Source of the DNA: Pseudoalteromonas rubra
GTDB taxonomy: Bacteria > Pseudomonadota > Gammaproteobacteria > Enterobacterales > Alteromonadaceae
Reading direction: 5' to 3'
Assembly: GCF_005886805.2 (NCBI RefSeq)
Contig: NZ_CP045429.1
Coordinates: 3,194,501-3,258,500 of the forward strand
DNA length: 64,000 bases
The first letter of the stretch is position 1. Each line of letters opens with the position of its first letter. Made by a program: the position numbers and the translations under genes. This document shows positions 43,407-52,004 of the stretch, piece after piece. A model generated the notes under the pieces. The model was not told the origin of the DNA. It searched no databases and saw only the letters and a list, made by a program, of their open reading frames with translations.

Positions 43407-44246
43407 TTAAAGTGATTGCCTGACACGCAAAAAGCGGGCAAATCGTGGTTTACCAAATTTTGTGACTCCCTGATATCGGTAGGTCACCTGACTGCCAATT
43501 GGGGGAGGCTCGCGACGCTGGTCATCCGTGAACCCCGAGCCTATTTTAAAGACAATGCCCTGTGGCGTTTTAACCCGGATTGCGCCCATCATGCCCTGAT
43601 ATTTACCCTTACCGGGCAAATGTGCCAAGACCTCAGCTTCGGCGTCGAAATAAGGCTTGTACTTCAAAATGGCCGAACTACGGCCAGCCTGGTGCAGTGC
43701 CTGACGTTCATGAAGCATGACCCCTTCGCCACCGCGAGCCAATACCTGCTCAAAAAATTCATCCAGTTCAGCCTTGGTTGTAAACCGATACTGAGGTACC
43801 GCGCGGACATGGGGCTGTACCAGCTGATCGATAAGCTGAGAATAGACGTCATACCGCTGTGCAAAGGGCACAGCCACGCTGGGCGCATCAAAGATCAGAT
43901 AGTGGATCTGCCGCCAGTCCTGCTCGGATGCCTCATGACGCCGCACCACCGCACTGACAAATTCAAAGTTCTGATAGCCAGCCCACAGCTCTCCGTCCAG
44001 TTCCATATCTGGCAATTCAGAGGTGAACCAGGCGGGCGCATGGATCACCTGACCCGTGCGGGTAAGCAGCTGCTGACCATTCCATACCGCTCTGACGCCA
44101 TCAAACTTTTCACTTACCAGATAATGGGAGACCGGCTGCTGTGCCTGATACACTTTGGCTAATTGCACACTGGGGGCCGGACTTGCACAGGCTATTTGCA
44201 GGTAACACAGGCAGGCCAACAGCCAACCTGTCAGTTGAATGTTCAT
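43407..44246 (-). CDS. ligE: Periplasmic ATP-dependent DNA ligase (LigE-like)
   Basis: The 279-residue precursor begins with a signal peptide (LLACLCYLQIACASPA) and is predicted to be exported. The nucleotidyltransferase motif is EKFDGVRAVWNG, with the AMP-accepting Lys47. ELDGELWAGY, VMLHE and AILKYKPYFDAEAEVL are later motifs (III to V). A short oligonucleotide-binding domain closes the protein. The size and signal sequence fit the minimal LigE ligases of proteobacteria. A periplasmic role, perhaps sealing nicked DNA during uptake, is proposed for the family; the supply of ATP there is an open question. Confidence 0.9.
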   Translation of the reverse strand: MNIQLTGWLLACLCYLQIACASPAPSVQLAKVYQAQQPVSHYLVSEKFDGVRAVWNGQQLLTRTGQVIHAPAWFTSELPDMELDGELWAGYQNFEFVSAVVRRHEASEQDWRQIHYLIFDAPSVAVPFAQRYDVYSQLIDQLVQPHVRAVPQYRFTTKAELDEFFEQVLARGGEGVMLHERQALHQAGRSSAILKYKPYFDAEAEVLAHLPGKGKYQGMMGAIRVKTPQGIVFKIGSGFTDDQRREPPPIGSQVTYRYQGVTKFGKPRFARFLRVRQSL

Positions 44247-44333
44247 CGCTACGCTCCTTGTAGGCAGAGTTAAGATATCCTCCCTCAGAGCTTAGCGCGG
44301 CGTCAGGAAATCGCCAGTCGCAAATTGGTAGTA

Positions 44334-44996
44334 CTAACCTTTTGCGAGCAGCCCCTCAATAACATCTTGCGCCGAGCGCAGCGATTGCACTTGCCAGGCA
44401 GCCTGAGAAAAGTCCTGCTTTGCTGAATGTTCATTGGGGATCACCATTACCTGCAAGCCTGCGGCGCTACCTGAGCTCAGCCCGGTTGTACTGTCTTCCA
44501 GCGCAATGGCGTTTTCTGGCTCAATCTGCAATGCGGACAGTGCCTGCAGGTATGGCTCAGGGTGTGGTTTTGGCTGAACCACGTCATCTTTAGTGACAAT
44601 ACACTCGAAGAAATGCGCCAATCCATAATGATTCAAGACCGGTATCGCTTCGGCGCGGGTACTCCCCGTCACCAGCGCTAACTTACAGTGCGCTGACGCA
44701 TAACTTAAGATCTCGTCTGCATAAGGCATGAGCTTTGGCTGCATAGTCGCTGCGGTGTCAACAAAAAAGCGGTTTTTATCGTCGCATAACGCCTGCGCTG
44801 TGCTGGACAGTTTGTGACGTTCAAGGAGTATTTCAGCAGTTTTTAGCGTGGGTACGCCAGAAAATTCATCACAAAAAGCCAGCTCGCTATACTCAACACC
44901 AAACGGTGCCAGCACACGCAACCAGCTGTGATAGTGGAGCGCTTCAGAATCCACCAGCGTTCCATCAAAATCAAATAAGATAGCCTTTAAACTCAT
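44334..44996 (-). CDS. HAD superfamily phosphatase/phosphomutase (beta-phosphoglucomutase-like)
   Basis: The 220-residue protein has the HAD motifs FDFDGTLVDS (motif I with nucleophile Asp), LVTGSTRAEAIPVL (motif II), KPHPEPYLQAL (Lys motif III) and ALEDSTTGLSSG (motif IV). The cap inserted after motif I is the alpha-helical type of beta-phosphoglucomutases and sugar phosphatases. The substrate is likely a phosphorylated sugar or a related compound; it cannot be specified. The second Met (44996) has the better spacing to AAGGAG than the first (44999). Confidence 0.88.
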   Translation of the reverse strand: MSLKAILFDFDGTLVDSEALHYHSWLRVLAPFGVEYSELAFCDEFSGVPTLKTAEILLERHKLSSTAQALCDDKNRFFVDTAATMQPKLMPYADEILSYASAHCKLALVTGSTRAEAIPVLNHYGLAHFFECIVTKDDVVQPKPHPEPYLQALSALQIEPENAIALEDSTTGLSSGSAAGLQVMVIPNEHSAKQDFSQAAWQVQSLRSAQDVIEGLLAKG

Positions 44997-45026
44997 CATC
45001 GCTCCTTCTTTATAAATATAATGTTA

Positions 45027-45320
45027 TTAGGCTTTGGCAGGTGGCTCTGCGTGTGCAAGTTCACCGCTGTCTTTTTCTACCAGCTCATAACCACGCGGTT
45101 TACGTACCACTTTCAAAACAGGCTTATCAAATGCTGTCTGTAAACGGGTAAAATCGGCTTTAAGATCATCAATGCTCTGACCATAAGGTGACTCACCCGT
45201 TTCAGACCAGTTAACCGCTTTGCCATTCTCATTGTACTCAACCGCATGTACCTGATACTGCTCTAGCGCATCTTTACTTGCTTCACAATAGATAACGCGA
45301 TAATTCCAAAATGCGGACAT
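45027..45320 (-). CDS. Small conserved-looking protein of unknown function
   Basis: I do not recognise this 97-residue protein. The ATG at 45320 has GAGGAAG seven bases upstream, so I reject the longer frame from 45434. It begins MSAFWNYRVIYCEASKDAL and ends in an acidic, Ala/Pro-rich tail (DSGELAHAEPPAKA). A central segment (DDLKADFTRLQTAFDKPVLKVV) looks like helix plus strand. No signal peptide or membrane segment is seen, so it is probably cytoplasmic. It lies 30 bp upstream of the HAD gene and may form an operon with it. Confidence 0.65.
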   Translation of the reverse strand: MSAFWNYRVIYCEASKDALEQYQVHAVEYNENGKAVNWSETGESPYGQSIDDLKADFTRLQTAFDKPVLKVVRKPRGYELVEKDSGELAHAEPPAKA

Positions 45321-45398
45321 AGTTTCTTCCTCTAAAAATCTGTATTTACCCGGGTACTTTACCAGTACTGGGGTCTGCTTGCATGACAGTATTAATAA

Positions 45399-45431
45399 AA
45401 AACCCGTGGATGGTAACCACCCACGGGTTTT
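45399..45431 (-). terminator. Rho-independent terminator of the TonB receptor gene
   Basis: AAAACCCGTGG (45399-45409) pairs perfectly with CCACGGGTTTT (45421-45431). On the minus strand it follows the TonB receptor stop by about 20 bases and is followed by a T-run. It also works in the other direction by its T-rich end. Confidence 0.85.
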
Positions 45432-45451
45432 CACTTTAAATTAGGGTGAAA

Positions 45452-47755
45452 TTAAAAGAATTTCACTTTGAACTCAGCACCCACAAAGCGCTCTTCGTTC
45501 AGCATACCTGTGTTGTTGTTAAAGTCTACACCACCGATAACCACCTGCTCATCAAACAGGTTACGTACGAAGGCAGAAACTTCATAGTCGTTGTCGCCCG
45601 AGTTCCACGCGTAACCCGCACGCACACCAGCTTCAAATAGTGCTTCACCAGTGAACTCTACTGACTCATACAGGAAGAAGTCGATTTCACTGCGGTATGA
45701 CAAGTCGGTGTATACAAAGAACTCACCGTTTTCCAGTTCTGTGGTGTAACGCAATGTCGCGTTAGAGATCCACTCTGGCGCGTGCGGCAGGCTATTGCCA
45801 TCCAAGATTGCGCGCGCTTCAGGACCATTTGGCCCATCAACCATGTAGGTTGGATCAGTCACGGTACACTGCGCACACACTGCAACGGCAAGCGTATCGT
45901 CGTCTAGCTCAGTTTTGTTATAACTCAGGTTAAACGTCGCATTCAACTCATCCGTCAGTACCCACTCAGTATCTAACTCAAAGCCATAGCCAGTTGTTTT
46001 ATCAGCGTTAATAAGACGGTTAAAGTTAGAGCCACCACCTACAGCAGTCAGCTGTTGGTCATCCATTTGGAAGTAAAACACGGTTGCGTTAACACGACCC
46101 TGGCCATCCAGAACGTCTGACTTAACACCGAATTCAATCGAGTTCGTGGTTTCTGACTCAGCAACTGTCACAACGTCACCGAACAAAATACGACCCTGAA
46201 CACTCGGCGCACGGAAACCATTTGCCAAACGACCGAACAGGTTAACGTCATCAGTCAGTTTATAAGTTGCACTCAGGTCCCAGCTTACGTGGCTGTCACT
46301 TGGATTCGCACGACCTTCCAGGAAGTCAGGAGAGCCGTTCCAAGGTGTTGGATTATCTGTTCTTTTTGCGTAAAAATCTTTTTCGTCGTCTGAGTAACGT
46401 AAGCCCAGAGTCACGTCCAGCTGCTCAGACACACTGTAATCGAAAGAACCGAACACAGCCCATGCAGATGTCTCTTGCTCCTGCACAGCGTAACCATTTT
46501 GCAGGCCATAGCTACCAGCGGCTTCATCGTATACACCAGTGTCAAAACTGAAGCTCTCAATAGTCAGATCTTCTTCAAACAGGAACAAACCAACCTGATA
46601 GTTGAAGTCACCAGAGAAGTTGCTTGAAAGGCGAAGTTCTTGCGTATACTGGTCATGCTCTGGAATGGCATCAGCCGTTTCAGAAGAAAATGGAATGAAA
46701 CCAGGACCCATGGTCGGTGCGAAGTTATTACCGTATCCACCATCAACGTCTGCACGCGAGTAGATCTCAGCGCTTTCCCAGCCGGTGATTGAAGTAATGG
46801 TGTGCTCTTTAAGGTCCCATTCCAGCTTCAGGCTCAGACCCTGTGTGTCTACTTGTTGAGTAGCACGAGACGCGGCATCCTGATAAACCACATCGTTATC
46901 GTACAATGGGTTAATGTTGTTCGAACCTTTTTCAATCAGGTTCGCACGGAACGGGATCGGGCGACCTTCCAAATCACGTACGTGGTAATTCAGCAAACCG
47001 GTGAAGTCATCACCTTCATATAAGAACTGTACACGTGCTGCTTTTTCATTGTAGCCACCCAGTGAATCTTCTTTCTCGAATCCAGGTGCTTTTACATCAA
47101 TGTAGTCCGGCTTATCTTGTACCAATAAAGATACACGTGTAGAAATTTTGTCAGTTAAACCTGTACCGGCTGCACCTTCAAAGTCAATTGAGCTGTTGCT
47201 GCCGTATGAAACCGCTGCATACCCATCGAATTCCTGGCTTGGTTTAACGCTGTCGAACTTAACCAGACCGGCTGGGGTGTTACGACCGAACAGGGTTCCC
47301 TGAGGACCACGCAGCACTTCGATGCGCTCGATATCAAATACAGGGAAGCCTTTAAGAATAGGGTTTTCCTGAACAACTTCGTCAACAACCAGAGATACCG
47401 GCTGAGACGCGTTCAGATCGAAGTCGGTGTTACCCAGACCACGAACATAAAAGCGTGGGAATGTACGTCCGAATGAAGATTCAACCGACAGGCTCGGGAT
47501 CTTCGCATTCATAAAGCGGATATCCATACCAGCTGAGCTGTATGCGTCCAAGTTATCGCCTTGCAAAGCAGACACAGAAACTGGCACTTCTTGTGCGTTC
47601 TCAACACGCTTACGCGCGGTGATTTGGATCACTTCCAGTTGATTACTTTTGGCTTGCGCTTCTTCTGCAAGCGTAGTGAATGAAGTACCTGCTACAGCAG
47701 AGAACAACGTCGCATTGATTAAAGTTGCTAACGTAGATCTTTTCATTGCTTTCAT
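45452..47755 (-). CDS. TonB-dependent outer-membrane receptor
   Basis: The 767-residue precursor starts with a signal peptide (LINATLFSAVAGTSFTTLAEEAQA). A TonB-box-like segment (LEVIQITARKR) follows, then a plug domain (VPVSVSALQGDNLD, later VLRGPQGTLFGRNTPAG) and a long beta-barrel that ends in Phe (GAEFKVKFF). It takes up a scarce large nutrient (siderophore, vitamin, oligosaccharide or peptide) across the outer membrane with energy from TonB. The substrate is not visible. An in-frame ATG three codons in is an alternative start. Palindromic sites upstream (47926-47948, 48037-48054) may control it. Confidence 0.9.
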   Translation of the reverse strand: MKAMKRSTLATLINATLFSAVAGTSFTTLAEEAQAKSNQLEVIQITARKRVENAQEVPVSVSALQGDNLDAYSSAGMDIRFMNAKIPSLSVESSFGRTFPRFYVRGLGNTDFDLNASQPVSLVVDEVVQENPILKGFPVFDIERIEVLRGPQGTLFGRNTPAGLVKFDSVKPSQEFDGYAAVSYGSNSSIDFEGAAGTGLTDKISTRVSLLVQDKPDYIDVKAPGFEKEDSLGGYNEKAARVQFLYEGDDFTGLLNYHVRDLEGRPIPFRANLIEKGSNNINPLYDNDVVYQDAASRATQQVDTQGLSLKLEWDLKEHTITSITGWESAEIYSRADVDGGYGNNFAPTMGPGFIPFSSETADAIPEHDQYTQELRLSSNFSGDFNYQVGLFLFEEDLTIESFSFDTGVYDEAAGSYGLQNGYAVQEQETSAWAVFGSFDYSVSEQLDVTLGLRYSDDEKDFYAKRTDNPTPWNGSPDFLEGRANPSDSHVSWDLSATYKLTDDVNLFGRLANGFRAPSVQGRILFGDVVTVAESETTNSIEFGVKSDVLDGQGRVNATVFYFQMDDQQLTAVGGGSNFNRLINADKTTGYGFELDTEWVLTDELNATFNLSYNKTELDDDTLAVAVCAQCTVTDPTYMVDGPNGPEARAILDGNSLPHAPEWISNATLRYTTELENGEFFVYTDLSYRSEIDFFLYESVEFTGEALFEAGVRAGYAWNSGDNDYEVSAFVRNLFDEQVVIGGVDFNNNTGMLNEERFVGAEFKVKFF

Positions 47756-48397
47756 GTTTGGATTTAACCTTTTGTATGCACTCTTAAGTTCAACGGTTTT
47801 GATTTGGGCGCCGTATCACAATGGCTGGTTCGCTCAATTTTACGCGCAAATGACAAGCAGCGCGGACCTCACTAGCGAGAGTGCAAAACGACTATATGAG
47901 GCTGAACGAGACGGCCGTAATTATAGCAGCAAATTTTCAAATTGCTGCAATTATGCATATAAATTTTCCACATTTTTGTAAATATCGTGAAAGTTAGCTA
48001 AGAGTTAACAACTTTTCGCAACAAAAAGCCTCAATATAAGGACAATTGTCCTTACCAAACTCTTGCCTATATGATGGCAGGAAAAGGATTTACCGAATTG
48101 AAATACAGGTGTCACTATCTCGCTCTTATCAACAGCCAGCTCTTCATACCGCGAATAGATACTCTCTAATCACAAGATCTGCACACGAGCACATTACTTT
48201 TTTGGATTGCATAGCAAAACCAACCAGACACATGTGGTGTTGCGCATTTTATGACAAACAATAAGGTAGCACCGAAAACCATCCGCCCATAGATGGTAAC
48301 CGGTGTCATGAAAGCGATGCTATTGTATTAAAGCATCGTAGTGAAAAGGAGGACATTAGACCGCACCGGGCCAACTTATCCTAAAATCGGTCTCAAT
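47756..48397. other. Long spacer between TonB receptor and sixA, with operator-like palindromes
   Basis: It holds GCAGCAA (47926-47932) and TTGCTGC (47942-47948) as an inverted pair, an 18-bp perfect palindrome at 48037-48054, and a hairpin CGATGCT (48315-48321)/AGCATCG (48332-48338). AAGGAGG at 48346-48352 resembles a strong ribosome-binding site but has no start codon near it. No supported gene was found. Confidence 0.55.
48037..48054. promoter_or_regulatory. 18-bp perfect palindrome, possible operator
   Basis: TAAGGACAATTGTCCTTA reads the same on both strands. It lies about 280 bp upstream of the TonB receptor start, in non-coding DNA. Dimeric regulators bind such sites; which one is unknown. 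Confidence 0.55.
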
Positions 48398-48865
48398 TCA
48401 GGTAGTCGGTGTGGCGAGCTTAACCAATTCGCTTTTTAACGTCTCTGGGTCATACTGGATCACCGCAACGGCAGCCGTTGCAAAGATCGGCATTTCACCC
48501 GGCACCAATTGATCAACCAAATAACTGACTATCGGCATATGCGCAACAACTAACCAGGTGTCTAAGGTGTCATGCATACTGATTAAGGTTTCGAGATAAT
48601 CGATCGCAACAGCGGCATTGCCACTGGGCACAATATCCTGGCATGTCTCTTCGAATGATACAGGGTTGCTTTGCAGGACAGCCTGAGCCGTCTGTTGCGC
48701 CCTGATATAGGGACTCACTAGTACAGCCTGTGGCGGATAATGTTCAGCAAACCATTGACCCATTTCAGCAGCCTGAGCGTGCCCGCGTGAAGTCAGAATT
48801 CTGGCCGCATCGTTGGCCTGCATAGGGCCCGCTTCGCCATGGCGCATGATCAGAATTGTTTTCAT
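48398..48865 (-). CDS. sixA: SixA-like phosphohistidine phosphatase
   Basis: The 155-residue protein has the histidine phosphatase motif LIMRHGEAGPM at its start, with the nucleophile His8-9 region in RHG, and a second His block VVAHMPIVSYL near 108. The length and the short fold match SixA rather than phosphoglycerate mutases. SixA removes phosphate from HPt domains, in E. coli from ArcB. A target here could be an HPt protein such as the one at 9111-9455, but that is only a possibility. It is divergent from the M16 peptidase gene. Confidence 0.9.
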   Translation of the reverse strand: MKTILIMRHGEAGPMQANDAARILTSRGHAQAAEMGQWFAEHYPPQAVLVSPYIRAQQTAQAVLQSNPVSFEETCQDIVPSGNAAVAIDYLETLISMHDTLDTWLVVAHMPIVSYLVDQLVPGEMPIFATAAVAVIQYDPETLKSELVKLATPTT

Positions 48866-49076
48866 AGCACTCCGAAAGTTGGCAAGAAAATTAGAAGCAA
48901 GCAGTAGCTATTGCCCCAAATTGTCCGCTATATTAAAACAAAAGCACCTAAACCTTAAGTTTAAATACAGGCTAATTCAGAGGTGACCGGCTATCGCAAC
49001 CGTCCTGGTGGGCGCTTGCCAGCAGTAGCCCGGAAACAGCAGCCACGTCTCTAACTAATATATCGGCGGCACACAA

Positions 49077-51764
49077 TTGAAACTGAGTAATAATGATAAA
49101 AGAAATTATCGTCACCTGACACTGGACAATGGTCTAAAAGTGCTTCTTGTCGAAGATACATCAAGTAATAAGGCAGCAGCCTCCCTCGCAATAAACGTCG
49201 GCCATTTTGACGATCCACAGAGCCGGCAGGGCATGGCACACTTTGTTGAACATATGTTGTTTCTCGGTACTCAGAGCTTTCCTGTGCGCGGCGAATTTTC
49301 GCAGTTTGTCAGTCACGCCGGTGGACAAAGTAATGCCTGGACAGGCACCGAACACAGTTGCTACTTTTTTGATTGTCGTGCGACATTGTTTGCTGAGGCT
49401 TTGCAACGATTCAGTGAGTTTTTTTATGCACCACTGTTTAGTGAAGAGGCATTACAGGACGAACGCAACGCCATTGACTCAGAGTTTAATCTGAAGGTCA
49501 AAGATGATAATCGCCGAATTATTCAGGTGCACAAAGAAACCGTCAATCCGGCCCACCCTTTTGCCAAGTTTTCCGTCGGAAATCACAATACCCTGGCCGA
49601 TCACAGCGGTCAGTTTAAACAAGAGATTGAAGCCTTTTTTGCCGCCCATTACCAGGCACAATGGATGACACTCGTGCTAGCCGGGCCGCACCCTTTAGAT
49701 GAGCTGGCCGAGCTGGCACGTCGCAACTTTACGCCTGTAACCGGTCAAAACATACCCAAACCGGCCATTCAAGTCCCCTTATATCGCCAGCAAGATCTGG
49801 GGTTATTACTCCACATTGAACCGCGTAAGCACATGCAAAAGTTGATTGTCAGCTTTGCCATGCCCGATGTAGAGCGACTGTATAAGTTCAAAAGCCTGAG
49901 CTTTCTGGCACACCTGTTGGGTTATGAAGGAGACGGCTCACTTTATGCAATTTTAAAGAAAAATGGCTGGATAAACGCCCTGTCCGCGGGCGGTGGCGCA
50001 GACGGCAGTAATTTTAAAGATTTTAATATCAGTTTCGCGCTGACTGACGAGGGCATTGAGTACTACGAAGATATCGTAGAAATGCTGTTCGAGTATATTA
50101 GTCTGATCCGAGAACAGATTGGCGCTTTACCTGCACTCTATGAAGACAAAAAGCGCCTACTTGAGTTGGCATTCGAAAATCAGGAGCCCAGCAAACTACT
50201 CGACTGGGTCAGCGCGCTGAGCATCAATATGCACCATTACGAAGACGAAGACACCCTATATGGTGACTACTGTATGAGTGCCTTCAATCATTCACTGCAT
50301 GAAGAACTCATGGAACTGCTATCGCCGCATAACATGCGTCTGATCTTGATCCACCCTGATATTACCTGCGAGAACGATGCCACCCGCAAGGTAGCACAAT
50401 GGTACAATACGCCCTACCAGGTAGAGCGCATCAATACGGAGTGGTTACAAACACTCGAACACATTACCACGCCACTGCCCGAAATGCGCTTGCCTGCTGC
50501 GAACCCTTACCTGGCGTTTGAAAACCGTCTGTATGACATAGAGCCCGGACGTAAAACGCCCACCCTGCTCACAGACAGGCCAGGATTTGCCTTTTGGTTC
50601 AAACAAGACACCCGCTTTCGGGTTACAAAAGGCCATTTTTATTTAGAGATAGATTCCCTTTGTTCGGTCGTGAACCATAAGAGCATGGCCATGACCCGGC
50701 TGTTCGCCGATTTGTTTATGGACAGTGTCGCAGAGCAATTTTACGCTGCGGAGCTGGCCGGATTGAGCTATCACCTCAGCTCCCACCAGGGTGGTTTAAC
50801 CTTACAAACCGCAGGCCTGTCTGCCAGCCAGCTCAAACTGGTGCTGCAACTGGTCGAAGCTCTGCTGAAACAACCGATCAGTGCCACCCGCTTTGCAGAA
50901 TATAAAAAACAATTGATCCGGCACTGGAAAAACCACAACAAGAGTAAGCCTGTTAGTGAGCTGTTCAGTTTATTGGGTGCCCATCTGATGCCCTGGAACC
51001 CAACCCCAGAGCAACTGGCCAAAGCGCTCAAAAACATCAGCTTTAATGAGTTTTGCCTGTTTCGGGATAACTTTTTCAAAGAGATCCATATTAAGGCATT
51101 TATGCACGGTAACTGGCAACTGGACCATGCACTCGATATGCAAAAACAACTACATGCCCTGTTTGCCTACAGCGAAATCCTGGACGACCTGAAAAAACCA
51201 CTCAACCTGGTTACATCAAATCAACACGTGCAAATTGAGAAGTCCGGGGCCGAACATGCTTTTGTCGAGTATATTCAGGCACCCACTAACAGCGTGGACG
51301 ATAAAGTCAAAGTGATGGCTTTCAATCAGTTAGTCAGTCAAGATTACTTTGAGTCTTTGCGCACACAACAGCAGCTTGGTTATCTGGTTGGTGCAGGTTA
51401 TGCCCCCTTTAATACCCGCGCCGGCATAGCATTTTATGTACAGTCGTCCAGCTATGACAGTGCCACCTTGCTACAACGTCATCACCAATACCTGGCCGAT
51501 TTACTTGTTCAGCTGGATAGCTATGAAGCCACCCAATGGACTCAAGTGAAAGCGGCATTGCATGCCCAGATTGCGGAGAAGGACAAAAACCTGAGGCTAC
51601 GCTCTCAACGTTTGTGGATAGCCATTGGCACTGACGATCACGCCTTTTCAATGCAGGAAAAGCTCATTGCAGCACTTGAGGCGCTCACGTTTGATGATCT
51701 GAAACAGTATATAGTCAAACTGATTTCTAACGATTTTGCGAAAGTCACACTTAGGTGTAATTAA
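49077..51764 (+). CDS. M16 family zinc metallopeptidase (pitrilysin/insulinase-like)
   Basis: This 895-residue protein starts with TTG at 49077 in my reading; no closer ATG fits the family's usual N-terminus. The inverted zinc motif is H55xxEH59 in GMAHFVEHMLFLG, with the third ligand Glu in the NAIDSEF block near 134. Four similar domains (two active-site-type, two degenerate) are expected at this length. The protein resembles protease III and other large insulinase-type peptidases that cut peptides of limited size. No signal peptide is obvious, so it may be cytoplasmic or use an atypical export signal. Confidence 0.9.
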   Translation: MKLSNNDKRNYRHLTLDNGLKVLLVEDTSSNKAAASLAINVGHFDDPQSRQGMAHFVEHMLFLGTQSFPVRGEFSQFVSHAGGQSNAWTGTEHSCYFFDCRATLFAEALQRFSEFFYAPLFSEEALQDERNAIDSEFNLKVKDDNRRIIQVHKETVNPAHPFAKFSVGNHNTLADHSGQFKQEIEAFFAAHYQAQWMTLVLAGPHPLDELAELARRNFTPVTGQNIPKPAIQVPLYRQQDLGLLLHIEPRKHMQKLIVSFAMPDVERLYKFKSLSFLAHLLGYEGDGSLYAILKKNGWINALSAGGGADGSNFKDFNISFALTDEGIEYYEDIVEMLFEYISLIREQIGALPALYEDKKRLLELAFENQEPSKLLDWVSALSINMHHYEDEDTLYGDYCMSAFNHSLHEELMELLSPHNMRLILIHPDITCENDATRKVAQWYNTPYQVERINTEWLQTLEHITTPLPEMRLPAANPYLAFENRLYDIEPGRKTPTLLTDRPGFAFWFKQDTRFRVTKGHFYLEIDSLCSVVNHKSMAMTRLFADLFMDSVAEQFYAAELAGLSYHLSSHQGGLTLQTAGLSASQLKLVLQLVEALLKQPISATRFAEYKKQLIRHWKNHNKSKPVSELFSLLGAHLMPWNPTPEQLAKALKNISFNEFCLFRDNFFKEIHIKAFMHGNWQLDHALDMQKQLHALFAYSEILDDLKKPLNLVTSNQHVQIEKSGAEHAFVEYIQAPTNSVDDKVKVMAFNQLVSQDYFESLRTQQQLGYLVGAGYAPFNTRAGIAFYVQSSSYDSATLLQRHHQYLADLLVQLDSYEATQWTQVKAALHAQIAEKDKNLRLRSQRLWIAIGTDDHAFSMQEKLIAALEALTFDDLKQYIVKLISNDFAKVTLRCN

Positions 51765-51776
51765 CTCCCCGATATA

Positions 51777-51810
51777 TCAGTGGCGCATCTTTGCCAATGC
51801 GCGCCACTGA
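51777..51810 (+). terminator. Hairpin after the M16 peptidase gene
   Basis: TCAGTGGCGC (51777-51786) pairs perfectly with GCGCCACTGA (51801-51810) across a 14-base loop. The gene ends 12 bases upstream. No T-run follows. Confidence 0.55.
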
Positions 51811-52004
51811 GCAAGGCTTCAGCTGCTGTAAAGTGATCACCTCTCTTCAATCTTACATTTTCATGTCGTAATTGCCGTCTCAATGCACAAAATACGCGCA
51901 GACATACCGCTTAGGTCCGAAATTAGGGATTTTTTCTGACTTTCTTTTTGACTCTGCCTGGGGCTTAGATTAGATTAGCAAATGTAATTGAATCTTTAAG
52001 CCTT

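Noticed and set aside
48072..48167. 31-codon plus-strand frame starting MAGKGFTELKYRCHY
   Set aside because: No ribosome-binding site and no conserved pattern; regarded as chance.
48346..48358. AAGGAGG resembling a strong ribosome-binding site
   Set aside because: No ATG, GTG or TTG at a useful distance; the stretch runs into the end of the minus-strand sixA gene.
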